DNA of 64,000 nt from Pelosinus propionicus DSM 13327 (GTDB taxonomy: Bacteria; Bacillota; Negativicutes; DSM-13327). Below are positions 17,548 to 26,228 of the stretch, in pieces (position 1 is the stretch's first letter; every line of letters starts with the position of its first letter). The stretch spans positions 16,632-80,631 of the forward strand of contig NZ_FOTS01000020.1 of assembly GCF_900114615.1 (NCBI RefSeq), written 5' to 3'. A program made the position numbers and the translations under genes. The notes beneath the pieces are model-generated. The model was not told where the DNA came from, did not search any database, and saw only the letters and a program-made list of their open reading frames with translations.

Positions 17548-17570
17548 ACAAAAGTTGGAATTAAAACAGC

Positions 17571-17607
17571 AAGAAAGCTAGAGGCATAATCTCTAGCTTT
17601 CTTTTTG
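17571..17607 (+). terminator. yyaC terminator
   Basis: Perfect 13-bp stem AAGAAAGCTAGAG with CTCTAGCTTTCTT, 7-base loop, followed by TTT; 23 bases after the yyaC stop. Confidence 0.9.
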
Positions 17608-17679
17608 GCGTAAACAATTTTCAATTAAAATGATCCTAACAAGAGGGAATCAACTGCCACTTGAATCCACTCCTTAGGA

Positions 17680-17910
17680 TTACACACGTCCTAATTCTTC
17701 AATAATTTCATTAAATGTTTTATCAGCAGCATTAATAACAGGAACATCTGCAAGTGAGTCTGACATTGCATTTACGTCTGTTCCACCTACGATAATAGCA
17801 TCGACTCCGCTAAGATTGCTTTCACTTAAATCTACGATCTCATATCCTTTTGTTTCTAACATATCCGCTAAAATAGTCAACGATTTCTCTACTGCAATAA
17901 TGCCTTGCAT
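17680..17910 (-). CDS. UPF0180 (YkuS-like) small protein
   Basis: 76 aa protein of the UPF0180/YkuS family, of unknown function: opens MQGIIAVEKSLTILADMLE and carries the central Gly-rich VDAIIVGGTDVNAM segment. The start at 17910 has GGAGGTG 6 bases upstream; the ATG three codons earlier (17919) is too close to that site. Lies downstream of the aldolase with a 95-base gap, which is AT-rich; cotranscription is possible. Confidence 0.85.
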   Translation of the reverse strand: MQGIIAVEKSLTILADMLETKGYEIVDLSESNLSGVDAIIVGGTDVNAMSDSLADVPVINAADKTFNEIIEELGRV

Positions 17911-18005
17911 TGCATCCACCTCCGGCTATAGGGTTAGCAAAAGATCCGGAGATTATTCCACTTTTTTAAATTTATTCTATTTTTTATCATCATTATATGT
18001 TCTGT

Positions 18006-18653
18006 TTATACATTTTTTTTACCATAAGGCTTAAATTTTCTTAAAAATTCATCCATTTCATCAGAGGATAATAAAATAGGATCTCCTACGCACCTTGCTT
18101 TATAATAAATTTGCGCAACAAATTCAATTTCTTCTGCTGTGTCAAATGCATACTCAATGGTTTCGCCAATGGTCAATAATCCATGATTTGCAAGTAATAC
18201 TGCATATCGATCCCGTATGTATTCAAAAGCTACCTGGGACAATTCCTCGCTGCCAAATAATTTATAAGGTGCACATCGTACATCTTTTCCAGCATATCCA
18301 ATTAAATAATGTACTGGCTCAATCTTCCAATGAAGAGCTGCTAAAATACTACAGTAAATTGAATGAGCATGCAAAACTGCACCAACTTCCTCCCTTTTCT
18401 GATAAAAAATACGATGCATAGAATATTCACTAGAAGGATTGCGATCTCCATCTATCTTGTTCCCATGGAGATCTAAAACCACAATATCTTTCGGTGTCGT
18501 TTTAAAATAATCCAACCCACTAGGGCTGATCGCCATAAGCCCTTCTGCTTTATTAAAAAGACTAATATTGCCTCCTGTTCCTTTTGTTAAGCCATGAGTA
18601 ATAAGCCTTTGTCCATATTCCACAATAAGCTCTCTTTCTTTTTCTAAAATCAT
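18006..18653 (-). CDS. class II aldolase (L-fuculose-phosphate aldolase-like)
   Basis: Zinc-dependent class II aldolase/adducin fold that cleaves or epimerises a sugar phosphate. Seen: the phosphate-binding TKGTGGNIS and SPSGLDY loops, the catalytic SSEYSMH Glu, and the zinc ligands in HAHS and ANHG. 215 aa, as for FucA. GGGAGG is 8 bases before the ATG at 18653. No fucose or methionine-salvage genes are adjacent, so the physiological substrate (fuculose-1-phosphate, ribulose-phosphate, methylthioribulose-phosphate) is open. Confidence 0.88.
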   Translation of the reverse strand: MILEKERELIVEYGQRLITHGLTKGTGGNISLFNKAEGLMAISPSGLDYFKTTPKDIVVLDLHGNKIDGDRNPSSEYSMHRIFYQKREEVGAVLHAHSIYCSILAALHWKIEPVHYLIGYAGKDVRCAPYKLFGSEELSQVAFEYIRDRYAVLLANHGLLTIGETIEYAFDTAEEIEFVAQIYYKARCVGDPILLSSDEMDEFLRKFKPYGKKNV

Positions 18654-18827
18654 AATTTTTCCTCCCATAATAATAATTTTATGACTTTCAAAAAAACACC
18701 TCTATAGTATACTCAGGCAAAGGATCAATTGTATGCGCATGTTAAGTAAAAAGCTGTATACCGCTCCTTGCCGTCTTAAATGAGACTTGCTTGAGACCGC
18801 ATGTCAATCTATTAATGAAGTTCTTAT

Positions 18828-18869
18828 AAAAATGGAGCGCCACAATGATTTTGTATGGCACTCCATTTT
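18828..18869 (-). terminator. bactofilin operon terminator
   Basis: Stem AAAATGGAG..CCA..CAA with TTG..TGG..CTCCATTTT (one G-U, one bulge) directly abutting the bactofilin stop codon. The minus side continues TTTTTATAAG. Confidence 0.8.
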
Positions 18870-19268
18870 CTACTGTTTTTTCACTATATTCTTCTTATTG
18901 GCAGGATCTTCCGCTCCAGCATGCATTTCACATGCTCCTTTAAAAATTGCCCCTTCGCCAACACTTAATATTCCTGCTTTAATATCTCCATAAATTTGCG
19001 AAGTCGGTAGTAGCTCTAACTTTTCGCTAATATCAATATTACCATATACAACACCAGCAATAGTAGCATTCATACCTTTGCATTGAGCTGTTACCTTTGC
19101 ATTTTCTCCTATAACGATGCTGCCTGTGGTATTAATATCGCCTTCAAATTGTCCATCAATACGCAATGCCCCTTTACCGGTGATCGTTCCCTTCATCATC
19201 GTGTCCTTACCAATAATGGTTTCAATCTCACCTGCAAAGCTAGCTACTTTTTTATTACTGCCAAACAT
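18870..19268 (-). CDS. bactofilin
   Basis: Polymer-forming cytoskeletal protein (bactofilin, DUF583): residues about 18-110 are a beta-helix with repeating short strands such as GALRIDGQFEGDI, GSIVIGENAKVTA and ATIAGVVYGNI. Short polar tails flank it. 132 aa, typical. CAGGAG lies 9 bases before the ATG. Directly downstream of an M23 peptidase gene (55-base gap), a pairing common in bacteria where bactofilins place peptidoglycan hydrolases to set cell shape. Confidence 0.93.
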   Translation of the reverse strand: MFGSNKKVASFAGEIETIIGKDTMMKGTITGKGALRIDGQFEGDINTTGSIVIGENAKVTAQCKGMNATIAGVVYGNIDISEKLELLPTSQIYGDIKAGILSVGEGAIFKGACEMHAGAEDPANKKNIVKKQ

Positions 19269-19323
19269 ATTGCACGCTCCTGTAAAATAGTATCTACTTC
19301 ATTTTTAAATACCATTATTAAAT

Positions 19324-20247
19324 TTAATTTAAGAAAGTAGTAGGATTAACAGCAGTACCATTGACCCTGACTTCATAATGGCAATGAGGCCCTGTACTTG
19401 CTCCTGTATTACCTAGATAAGCGATGACTTCGCCTTTCTTTACCGTTTGTCCAACACGTACTAATAATCTGGAGTTATGCCCATACACAGTTGAAATTCC
19501 ATTTCCATGGCTAATCTGCACCATATTACCATATCCACCATACCATTCACTCTGCACAACTTCACCGTCAGCAGTTGCAACAATGGGTGTTCCTACACTA
19601 TTCGCAATATCAATTCCAGGATGAAAATCGCTCCCTCCTCCAAACGGAGAATTACGCCAGCCAAAACGAGATGTAACTTCGCCACCTGTAGGCCAAATAG
19701 AGGGAGTAATCGCTATTCTGGACTGCTTGTCCAGCAAAGCCTGCTTTAATTCAGTTAAGCTTTGCTCTCTAACGGAAATAGCTGCCTGCAAATCATTCAC
19801 AGTACTCTTTATGGTATCAATATCAGGCTGTATTGGTCCTCCTTGTCCAGTATAAGTGGCTGAAGGACGCACCAAACCGGCACGGGATGTAGCTGCTGTA
19901 TCTTCATTGTTAACAATCCGCCTTATTTCAGCATCCAAAGAATTTAGTCTTTCCATATCTGATTTTAAACTGGCAGTAGTCTTGGCCAGCTCTTCAATTT
20001 CCTTACTTTGTAATCCATTATCTTGACGTAACGTCTCTAGCTCCGCTTTCTCCACATTAGCTGTATGAATTGTATAACGATAATTGATAAAACTTCCTAT
20101 CGCAAAAACAATAAGCAAACTTAAAAAAGAAACAGCATATTTTATTGCTACAATAGGTATCCTGATCCTACGTACTGCTTGTCCCTGATGAGGTACAATC
20201 ATTAAAGTATACTCTCTTCTATCTGGCTTACGTTCTTTTTTAATCAA
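19324..20247 (-). CDS. M23 family peptidoglycan endopeptidase
   Basis: Zinc metallopeptidase that cuts peptide cross-links in peptidoglycan. A short cytoplasmic start, one membrane segment (about residues 32-52), a coiled-coil stretch (about 60-165), then a LytM domain with zinc ligands in HPGIDIA and HCHYEV. TTG start with AAGGAG 9 bases upstream. The coiled coil plus LytM layout resembles envelope-anchored enzymes or EnvC/NlpD-like activators, but the zinc ligands are intact, so it is likely active. Probably in one operon with the bactofilin. Confidence 0.92.
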   Translation of the reverse strand: MIKKERKPDRREYTLMIVPHQGQAVRRIRIPIVAIKYAVSFLSLLIVFAIGSFINYRYTIHTANVEKAELETLRQDNGLQSKEIEELAKTTASLKSDMERLNSLDAEIRRIVNNEDTAATSRAGLVRPSATYTGQGGPIQPDIDTIKSTVNDLQAAISVREQSLTELKQALLDKQSRIAITPSIWPTGGEVTSRFGWRNSPFGGGSDFHPGIDIANSVGTPIVATADGEVVQSEWYGGYGNMVQISHGNGISTVYGHNSRLLVRVGQTVKKGEVIAYLGNTGASTGPHCHYEVRVNGTAVNPTTFLN

Positions 20248-20334
20248 AAATCTTGGCTCCTTTTCTGGAAAATATTACTATATATTTTAAACATATTTTA
20301 TATTCGCCTTTAATCTAAGAAGTCCTGCCTATTT

Positions 20335-20847
20335 TTAATTTTTAATTTTGATAGCTTGAGCTAAAGCTTGTTTTTCTTCTTCAGTAAGTAAATAGGAAGA
20401 AACGCCTGAAACAATTGGTTTGGAATATGTACGAAATTCATTACGCCCATAAATGCTGGAAATTACAATACCATTGTTATATGAATCTAAAAGTGCAATA
20501 GCAAAACTCAGGTCGCTGCCTACATCTTCAAATGCATTAAATCGAACAAGGGCGACCTTTTGTACACAATCCTTTGCGATTCTTTCTAATCGCTTGCAGT
20601 CTTCAGAAAGAATATCCACTTTCCCTACAACTTGCTTGACTTCTTCAATATGTGAAATTAGCAGCTTTTCTAAATTTTCTCCATCCACGCCCTGCATCAT
20701 CTTACGATATTTTTTATTCATTTTACCAAGTCTTATATTAATACTTATAAAAACAACTAGCGCTAATAAAATCATTGCGGTCATACCTAGTAACACATAC
20801 TGTAAATTATTCATTACCATATTTGATATTTGCGTTGCATAATCCAT
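20335..20847 (-). CDS. DUF4446 family membrane protein
   Basis: 170 aa, one N-terminal membrane segment (about residues 17-37), then a coiled-coil linker and a C-terminal domain with VRFNAFEDVGSDLSFAIALLD and GIVISSIYGR, the DUF4446 signature. Function unknown. In Firmicutes this family often lies next to the parAB/noc region, as here. ATG with AAAGG about 9 bases upstream. Confidence 0.85.
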   Translation of the reverse strand: MDYATQISNMVMNNLQYVLLGMTAMILLALVVFISINIRLGKMNKKYRKMMQGVDGENLEKLLISHIEEVKQVVGKVDILSEDCKRLERIAKDCVQKVALVRFNAFEDVGSDLSFAIALLDSYNNGIVISSIYGRNEFRTYSKPIVSGVSSYLLTEEEKQALAQAIKIKN

Positions 20848-20888
20848 TTCATCATACCTTTCAACTTACACTTAATTTTTTATACTGG

Positions 20889-21560
20889 TCATAAAAATGC
20901 AAGAATTGCAGCAACCGGAATTGCAGGCAATAAATTAGCTACTTTTATCACCTTTATTTCTAACATTAGTAAACTAATGCCCATGATAAGTAAACCACCC
21001 ACTGCTGACATTTCAACAATCATCGTATCAGCTATCATACCACTAAGGCTACTTGCTAATAAAGTAATTGATCCTTGGTACAGTAAAATAGAAATGCTGG
21101 ATAATGCTACACCTACTCCTAGTCCTGATGCGAATACAGCCGAAGAAACAGCATCTAACATGGACTTTGCATATAAAGTACTAGCATCTCCCGTTAGCCC
21201 TTCTTGTATTGATCCAACAATTGCCATTGCTCCCACACAAAAAACCAGACTCCCTGTAATAAAACCTTCTCCAACACTGCCATGTTTTGTCCCTGCTTTT
21301 AATGTCAACCATTCACCAAACTTAGACAACCATTTATCAATGTTTAAAAACTCACCAAGTAATCCTCCAATCACTATACTCAATATAACAACAAGTAAAT
21401 TTTGCGTTTTTAAAGCCATTTGTAAACCAATTAAGCCTACAGCTAAGCCTAGCCCCTGCATTAATGTATGTTGAAAGCGCTGAGAGAGTTTTTGCTTTAA
21501 CGCTAAACCAATAATTGCCCCACCAAGTACAGCTGCGGCATTCACTAAGGTTCCCTTCAT
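20889..21560 (-). CDS. DUF554 family membrane protein (YdfK-like)
   Basis: 223 aa integral membrane protein with about seven hydrophobic segments. Motifs GTLVNAAAVLGGAIIGL at the N-terminus and GSLVFCVGAMAIVGSIQEG in the middle define the DUF554 family. Function unknown; a transporter role is only a guess. Start ATG preceded by GGGAGGG at 9 bases. It is 41 bases upstream of the DUF4446 gene, so probably cotranscribed. Confidence 0.88.
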   Translation of the reverse strand: MKGTLVNAAAVLGGAIIGLALKQKLSQRFQHTLMQGLGLAVGLIGLQMALKTQNLLVVILSIVIGGLLGEFLNIDKWLSKFGEWLTLKAGTKHGSVGEGFITGSLVFCVGAMAIVGSIQEGLTGDASTLYAKSMLDAVSSAVFASGLGVGVALSSISILLYQGSITLLASSLSGMIADTMIVEMSAVGGLLIMGISLLMLEIKVIKVANLLPAIPVAAILAFL

Positions 21561-21704
21561 TTTCCTTTTCCCTCCCTTCCAGTATCTTTACTGTTAATTA
21601 TTCACCAAGAATTAAAAAGCACGACATGTCTTTTAAAAGCAATTTCTATATTTTTCTAACTTTTGTGTTTAATCATTCCTGTACCATACACGTTCCAATC
21701 TGTA

Positions 21705-21765
21705 AAAAAAGAGCGAAGGACGCAAAAGATACGCAAGGTAATAATCCTTAAGCGTTCCCTTTGCG
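21705..21765 (-). terminator. hydF terminator
   Basis: Imperfect long stem (21721-21734 with 21752-21765 as outer arms, inner AAGG/CCTT) followed on the minus strand by T7 (plus AAAAAAA at 21704-21710). Confidence 0.75.
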
Positions 21766-21827
21766 CCATTTTATTATTATTTGCTATTACTTTAATACAA
21801 AATGCAATTCATATTTTAACATATTAT

Positions 21828-23057
21828 TTAACTTAATTCATTCAAAATTCTTTGTATTTGAGGAAATGGCTCTAAAGCTTGTTCTAAAATTCCAGTTATA
21901 TAAGCAATTAAAATTCCATAATTGACTACAGGAACTTCTTTGTTTGAAACTTCTGAAAGGCGATGAAGCATTTCCTTACGGTTAAGCATGCAAGCGCCAC
22001 AATGTACAATCAAGTCATATCTACTTAGATCTTCCGGAAAATGACTACCTGTTGACCACTCAAATTCCAATTCTCCACCCACTTTTTTCTGCAGCCAACG
22101 AGGAATTTTAACGGTTCCAATATCATCAGCCTGCTGATGATGGGTACACGCTTCCGCAATCAACACTTTATCTCCTGGTTTTAACTTTTCGATGCTTTTC
22201 ACACCCGATACTAACGTTTCTAAATCACCTTTATGTCTTGCAAATAGTATAGAAAAAGATGTTAACATAACTCCCTGTGGTGTTTCGTTCGAAACTCTTT
22301 CAAAAGCCTGTGAATCTGTAACGATTAGGCGAGGAAGTTGACGTAAATTTTCAATTGCTTGCTTTAGTTCTGTTTCTTTAACTACAATTGCAACACCATC
22401 ATGATCAAGAATATCACGGATAGTTTGAACTTGCGGTAAAATGAGCCGTCCTTTCGGTGCTGCGGAATCGATAGGAGTCACTAAGATAATTGTATCTTTT
22501 GCTTTAATAAGATCTCCAATTACTGGTGGTCCCTGCCATTCTGACGGAGCATAGGTAATTATTAATTGCTTAAGTTCTTCGATTCCCTGACCGTTCTTTA
22601 CACTGGTTGGCAGCAAGGGAATATTAAATTCCTTACTCCACTTTAGTACTAATTCTGAATCTACCATAATTTTATCAGTTTTGTTTATGACTCCAACAAT
22701 AGGTATTTTCTTTACCTTAATACCTTCTATTAAAGCCTTTTCATACTGGGTTATACCGCTTTCAGCTTCCAATACAATTATGACTAAATCCGCCTTATTT
22801 AATACGCTCATGGTGCGTTCTACACGTAATGTGCCTAAGCAACCGCTATCATCGATACCAGCAGTATCAATAATCATAACTGGACCAATTGGTAAAATCT
22901 CCATTGCCTTATATACAGGATCCGTCGTTGTCCCTGGAACATCTGAGACTAAAGCGACTTTTTGGTTGGTCAGTGCATTAATTAAACTAGATTTTCCTGC
23001 ATTACGTCGTCCTAATATTGCAATATGCAGACGCGATGCCTTTGGTGTTTCCTGCAT
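21828..23057 (-). CDS. hydF: [FeFe]-hydrogenase H-cluster maturation GTPase HydF
   Basis: Scaffold GTPase on which the 2Fe subcluster of [FeFe]-hydrogenase is built before transfer to HydA. G domain: GRRNAGKSSLINAL (G1), DVPGTTTDPV (G2), DTAGIDD (G3), NKTD (G4). The C-terminal cluster-binding pattern C-x-H, about 50 residues, then H-C-x-x-C is present (EACTHHQ and VHCGACM). 409 aa, normal. AAGGAG 7 bases before the ATG. The partner maturases HydE and HydG are not in the window. It implies hydrogen metabolism. Confidence 0.95.
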   Translation of the reverse strand: MQETPKASRLHIAILGRRNAGKSSLINALTNQKVALVSDVPGTTTDPVYKAMEILPIGPVMIIDTAGIDDSGCLGTLRVERTMSVLNKADLVIIVLEAESGITQYEKALIEGIKVKKIPIVGVINKTDKIMVDSELVLKWSKEFNIPLLPTSVKNGQGIEELKQLIITYAPSEWQGPPVIGDLIKAKDTIILVTPIDSAAPKGRLILPQVQTIRDILDHDGVAIVVKETELKQAIENLRQLPRLIVTDSQAFERVSNETPQGVMLTSFSILFARHKGDLETLVSGVKSIEKLKPGDKVLIAEACTHHQQADDIGTVKIPRWLQKKVGGELEFEWSTGSHFPEDLSRYDLIVHCGACMLNRKEMLHRLSEVSNKEVPVVNYGILIAYITGILEQALEPFPQIQRILNELS

Positions 23058-23117
23058 GTTAATTCTCCTTTATTCACAATATGTGACTAATCTATATTGC
23101 TCATATTTATGTTCTAC

Positions 23118-23165
23118 AAAAAGTGTCAAATTATGTTTCACGTGAAACATAATTTGACACTTTTT
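23118..23165. promoter_or_regulatory. parS site inside a perfect 48-bp palindrome / parB terminator
   Basis: Two perfect 24-base arms centred between 23141 and 23142. The core TGTTTCACGTGAAACA (23134-23149) is one base from the Bacillus parS consensus, at the place that makes it fully palindromic. The outer arms end AAAAA/TTTTT, so transcripts from either side would form a terminator hairpin. It sits between the parB stop and the hydF start. Confidence 0.85.
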
Positions 23166-23169
23166 ATTC

Positions 23170-24081
23170 TTACACTGCAAAGGTGCCTCGAGACTTATTG
23201 GAAACCGGTGTTTCATCTCCACTTAAAACTTCAAGAATACGTTCTAGATCTTCAGAAGAAGAAAATTCAATTTCTATTTTACTCTTGAATTTTCCTTCTT
23301 TAATTTTGACTTGTGTACCTAATATCATTTTGAGACGATCCTCAGCTTCTGTTACAAAAAAATTTTTTTCTTCAATAGTCCTCGGCTGTTGTTTACCAGG
23401 TCCTCCTTTATCGGATAATCGTTTGACTAATTCTTCCGCATCTCTAGCAGACAAATCATTATCAATAATTATCTCGGCTGCTTCTACTTGACTTTCAGGA
23501 GCTTCTAAAGCTAATAGAGGTCTAGATTGCCCCATAGATAATGTTCCACGTGAAACATACTCTTGAACCTTTGGATGTAAATTCAGTAAACGTACCATAT
23601 TTGCGATTACTGAGCGACTACGACCAATTCTTTTTGCAACTTCTTCTTGTGTTAATCTAAATTCATCCATTAAACGACGATATGCAAGAGCTTCCTCAAT
23701 TGCGTTTAAATCTTCTCTTTGTATATTTTCAATTAAGGAGATTTCCATCATTTCTCTATCTGTATACTCTTTGATAATAACAGGAATCTCTTTTAAACCT
23801 GCTTGCTGAGAAGCACGCAATCGGCGCTCGCCTGCTACCAATTCATAAATATCATTATTTTTGCGCACGACGAGGGGTTGCAATACGCCATATTGACTAA
23901 TGGAAGATACTAATTCCTGTAAAACCTCTTCATCAAAGATGCGACGAGGCTGAAATTTATTAGGAATAATTTTGGAGATCAAAACACTCCTTATAAGAGG
24001 TTCTTCATCTCCCCCTTTTGTACTAGAAAACAATGCATCCAATCCTCTTCCTAGCCCTCTCTGAGAATTACTATTCATCAT
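23170..24081 (-). CDS. parB: chromosome partitioning protein ParB (Spo0J)
   Basis: CTP-dependent DNA clamp that loads at parS and spreads to organise the origin. N-terminal RGLGRGLDALF, the CTP-binding motifs PRRIFDEEVLQEL and VAGERRLRAS, a helix-turn-helix around EEVAKRIGRSRSVIANM, and a short C-terminal dimer domain are all present. 303 aa, normal. Start overlaps the end of parA by 11 bases, as usual for the operon. A consensus parS lies within its coding sequence (23542-23557). Confidence 0.95.
   Translation of the reverse strand: MMNSNSQRGLGRGLDALFSSTKGGDEEPLIRSVLISKIIPNKFQPRRIFDEEVLQELVSSISQYGVLQPLVVRKNNDIYELVAGERRLRASQQAGLKEIPVIIKEYTDREMMEISLIENIQREDLNAIEEALAYRRLMDEFRLTQEEVAKRIGRSRSVIANMVRLLNLHPKVQEYVSRGTLSMGQSRPLLALEAPESQVEAAEIIIDNDLSARDAEELVKRLSDKGGPGKQQPRTIEEKNFFVTEAEDRLKMILGTQVKIKEGKFKSKIEIEFSSSEDLERILEVLSGDETPVSNKSRGTFAV
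23542..23557. promoter_or_regulatory. parS site within parB
   Basis: TGTTCCACGTGAAACA, identical to the Bacillus subtilis parS consensus, lying in the parB reading frame. Confidence 0.9.
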
Positions 24082-24829
24082 CTATCACCTCTTTAGCTAA
24101 ATCAAGATAAACTTCTGCCCCTTTAGATTTAGGATCATAGCGTGTAATAGGCTGTCCATGACTAGGTGCTTCACTAAGACGAACATTCCGGGGAATAATG
24201 GTCTGGTACACCTTATGGCGAAAATGATTCTTCACCTCATCTACCACTTGAATCGATAAGTTGGTTCGAGCATCAAACATGGTCAAAACTACGCCTTCCA
24301 ATGACAACGCCGGATTCAAATTCTTTTGAACAAGAGTAATTGTATTCATGAGCTGTGATAACCCTTCCAATGCATAAAATTCGCATTGAATAGGTACTAA
24401 TACTGAATTAGCTGCGGTTAATGAGTTAATCGTCAATAATCCTAATGAAGGGGGGCAATCAATAATTACATAATCATAACTATACTTCACTTTATCCAAA
24501 ACTCGTTTCAGTTTAGTCTCCCTCGACATGATAGATACCAATTCAATTTCCGCTCCTGCCAGCTGAATTGTTGCTGGCAATAACATCAGATTTTCAACTT
24601 TAGTATGTAAAATAACACCTTCAACGGGTACATCGTTAACTAATACATCATAAACCGACTGCTTTATCTTCGTTTTGTCGAAGCCAAAACCACTAGTAGA
24701 ATTCCCTTGTGGGTCAAGATCGACTAATAATACCTTCTTCCCTAAATCAGCCAGACAAGCACTTAAATTAACAGAAGTTGTTGTCTTTCCAACGCCTCCT
24801 TTTTGGTTGGCAATTGCAATTACCTTCAC
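24071..24829 (-). CDS. parA: chromosome partitioning ATPase ParA (Soj)
   Basis: Walker-type ATPase that moves or positions ParB-bound origins and, in spore-formers, controls DnaA. Deviant Walker A KGGVGKTTTSVN near the N-terminus, DLDPQGNST, and IIDCPPSLGLLT (Walker B) are intact. The GTG at 24829 gives the usual VKVIAIANQKGG beginning and has GGGGTGA 8 bases upstream; an earlier in-frame GTG (24841) is less well placed. 252 aa, normal. Oriented toward parB; its promoter must lie in 24830-25050. Confidence 0.95.
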   Translation of the reverse strand: MKVIAIANQKGGVGKTTTSVNLSACLADLGKKVLLVDLDPQGNSTSGFGFDKTKIKQSVYDVLVNDVPVEGVILHTKVENLMLLPATIQLAGAEIELVSIMSRETKLKRVLDKVKYSYDYVIIDCPPSLGLLTINSLTAANSVLVPIQCEFYALEGLSQLMNTITLVQKNLNPALSLEGVVLTMFDARTNLSIQVVDEVKNHFRHKVYQTIIPRNVRLSEAPSHGQPITRYDPKSKGAEVYLDLAKEVIDDE

Positions 24830-24841
24830 CAAGTAGTTCAC

Positions 24842-25058
24842 CCCATATCCTCATTCATATTTTAAGAAAGACTAAGGCAGATGCCAGGTCTTTAGAATCC
24901 AGGGCAAGCCTTAGCCTTCTACTTACGAACTTTCCTCTCGATTCTAATTTCTATAAGCTAATTCATTCCACACTGTAGAGACTATCTCCTGCCAGAAATC
25001 CAGCCAGCCTTCGTAAATATACCATTATTTAACCAATTATATATTAATATAAAACATA
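24842..25058. other. divergent region between parA and metF
   Basis: AT-rich and non-coding. A possible CTAAGGC/GCCTTAG long-range pairing (about 24872-24918) is seen in the parA leader but without supporting inner structure. No clear parA promoter was identified. Confidence 0.35.
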
Positions 25059-25087
25059 TTGACAATCAGGTGGTTTTATATTATCAT
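25059..25087 (+). promoter_or_regulatory. metF-metH operon promoter
   Basis: TTGACA (25059-25064), 17-base spacer, TATCAT (25082-25087), ending about 20 bases before the SAM riboswitch. Confidence 0.75.
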
Positions 25088-25108
25088 AAATTCCAATTTA
25101 ATAAATAC

Positions 25109-25212
25109 TCTTATCTAGAGTGGTCGAGGGACTGGCCCTATGACACCCAGCAACCGGCAGCAATGCAAATGGTGCTAAATCCAGCAGAATTCAGGTTCTG
25201 AAAGATAAGAGG
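25109..25212 (+). ncRNA. SAM-I riboswitch (S box)
   Basis: The closing stem CTCTTATCT with AGATAAGAG frames the conserved GGGACTGGCCCTATGA, ACCCAGCAACC and GGTGCTAAATCC segments of the S box. SAM binding should favour the following terminator and so switch off methionine synthesis when SAM is plentiful. Confidence 0.97.
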
Positions 25213-25226
25213 AAAGAACGGATGAT

Positions 25227-25262
25227 AAAACAGCCTCTTTCCTCAAGGAAAGAGGCTGTTTT
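25227..25262 (+). terminator. SAM riboswitch terminator
   Basis: Perfect 16-bp stem (25227-25242 with 25247-25262), loop TCAA, T4-rich end, between the aptamer and metF. Confidence 0.92.
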
Positions 25263-25318
25263 ATTCATTAATTTTTAGTGCCGAATGAACGAATAAATTA
25301 TAATAATGTGAGGTTATC

Positions 25319-26185
25319 ATGAAACTTTCTGATCTATTTATTAAAGGAAAAACCCTTGTCTCTTTTGAGATTTTTCCTCCAAAACAATCTGTCACCTTAG
25401 AATCTATTTTTAAAACAACAGAAGGCTTACAAACCCTGAATCCTGATTTTACTAGTATTACCTATGGCGCTGGAGGGAGTGCCTCAGACCGTACTATTGA
25501 AACGGCAGATAAAATTAAAAATACGTACGGTGTCGAGGCCTTAGCTCATTTAACGTGTATCAACTCTCACAAAGATGATATTGATCTAATGCTAAATCAG
25601 CTGCAAGCTCATAATATAGAAAATATATTAGCCATGCGTGGCGATTATCCTATAAATAAAAACAATAATAAAGGAACAGAAAATACCTATCAATATGCAA
25701 AAGATTTAATAGCCCATATTAAATCCAATCATGATTTTTGTATTGCTGCTGCCGCTTATCCAGAAGGACATCCAGAGTGCCCTGATTTGAATACAGATCT
25801 TTTTCACTTAAAAGAGAAAGTAAATAGCGGCACAGATTTTCTAATTACGCAAATGTTCTTTGATAATGCGATCCTATATGATTTTCTTGACCGCATTAAA
25901 CAAGTTAATATCACAATTCCTGTAAGTGCTGGTATTATGCCATTGCTAAATACCAAGCAGGTTGGCAGAATAAAAGGATTATGTGGTGCTACGATCCCTA
26001 AACCCCTACAAAATATCATTGAAAAATATGAACATTCCCCTTTAGATTTTGAAAAAGCAGGGATTGAATATGCTTGCAGCCAAATTACAGATTTGGTAGC
26101 AAATCAGGTAGATGGTATACATCTATATACAATGAACAAACTAGAACAATCCAAAACCATTATTCAACAAACAAATTTACGTTAA
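25319..26185 (+). CDS. metF: 5,10-methylenetetrahydrofolate reductase
   Basis: Reduces methylene-THF to methyl-THF, the methyl donor for methionine synthase. Short (288 aa) TIM-barrel form with FEIFPPK near the N-terminus (catalytic Glu), TYGAGGSAS, ILAMRGD and ITQMFFDN. No separate MetV-like partner is adjacent. ATG preceded by GTGAGG. First gene under the SAM riboswitch, 43 bases before the activation-domain gene, consistent with a methionine operon. Confidence 0.95.
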   Translation: MKLSDLFIKGKTLVSFEIFPPKQSVTLESIFKTTEGLQTLNPDFTSITYGAGGSASDRTIETADKIKNTYGVEALAHLTCINSHKDDIDLMLNQLQAHNIENILAMRGDYPINKNNNKGTENTYQYAKDLIAHIKSNHDFCIAAAAYPEGHPECPDLNTDLFHLKEKVNSGTDFLITQMFFDNAILYDFLDRIKQVNITIPVSAGIMPLLNTKQVGRIKGLCGATIPKPLQNIIEKYEHSPLDFEKAGIEYACSQITDLVANQVDGIHLYTMNKLEQSKTIIQQTNLR

Positions 26186-26228
26186 AGCTTATACATTAAA
26201 TTTCTCGAGAAATTAAAGGAGGGATACT

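Noticed and set aside
20453..20842. Open frame of 129 codons opposite the DUF4446 gene
   Set aside because: Low-complexity translation, no start signal, and the opposite frame is a known family.
22681..23145. Long open frame opposite hydF
   Set aside because: It is antisense to a well-conserved gene, lacks a ribosome site, and its translation has no recognisable domain.
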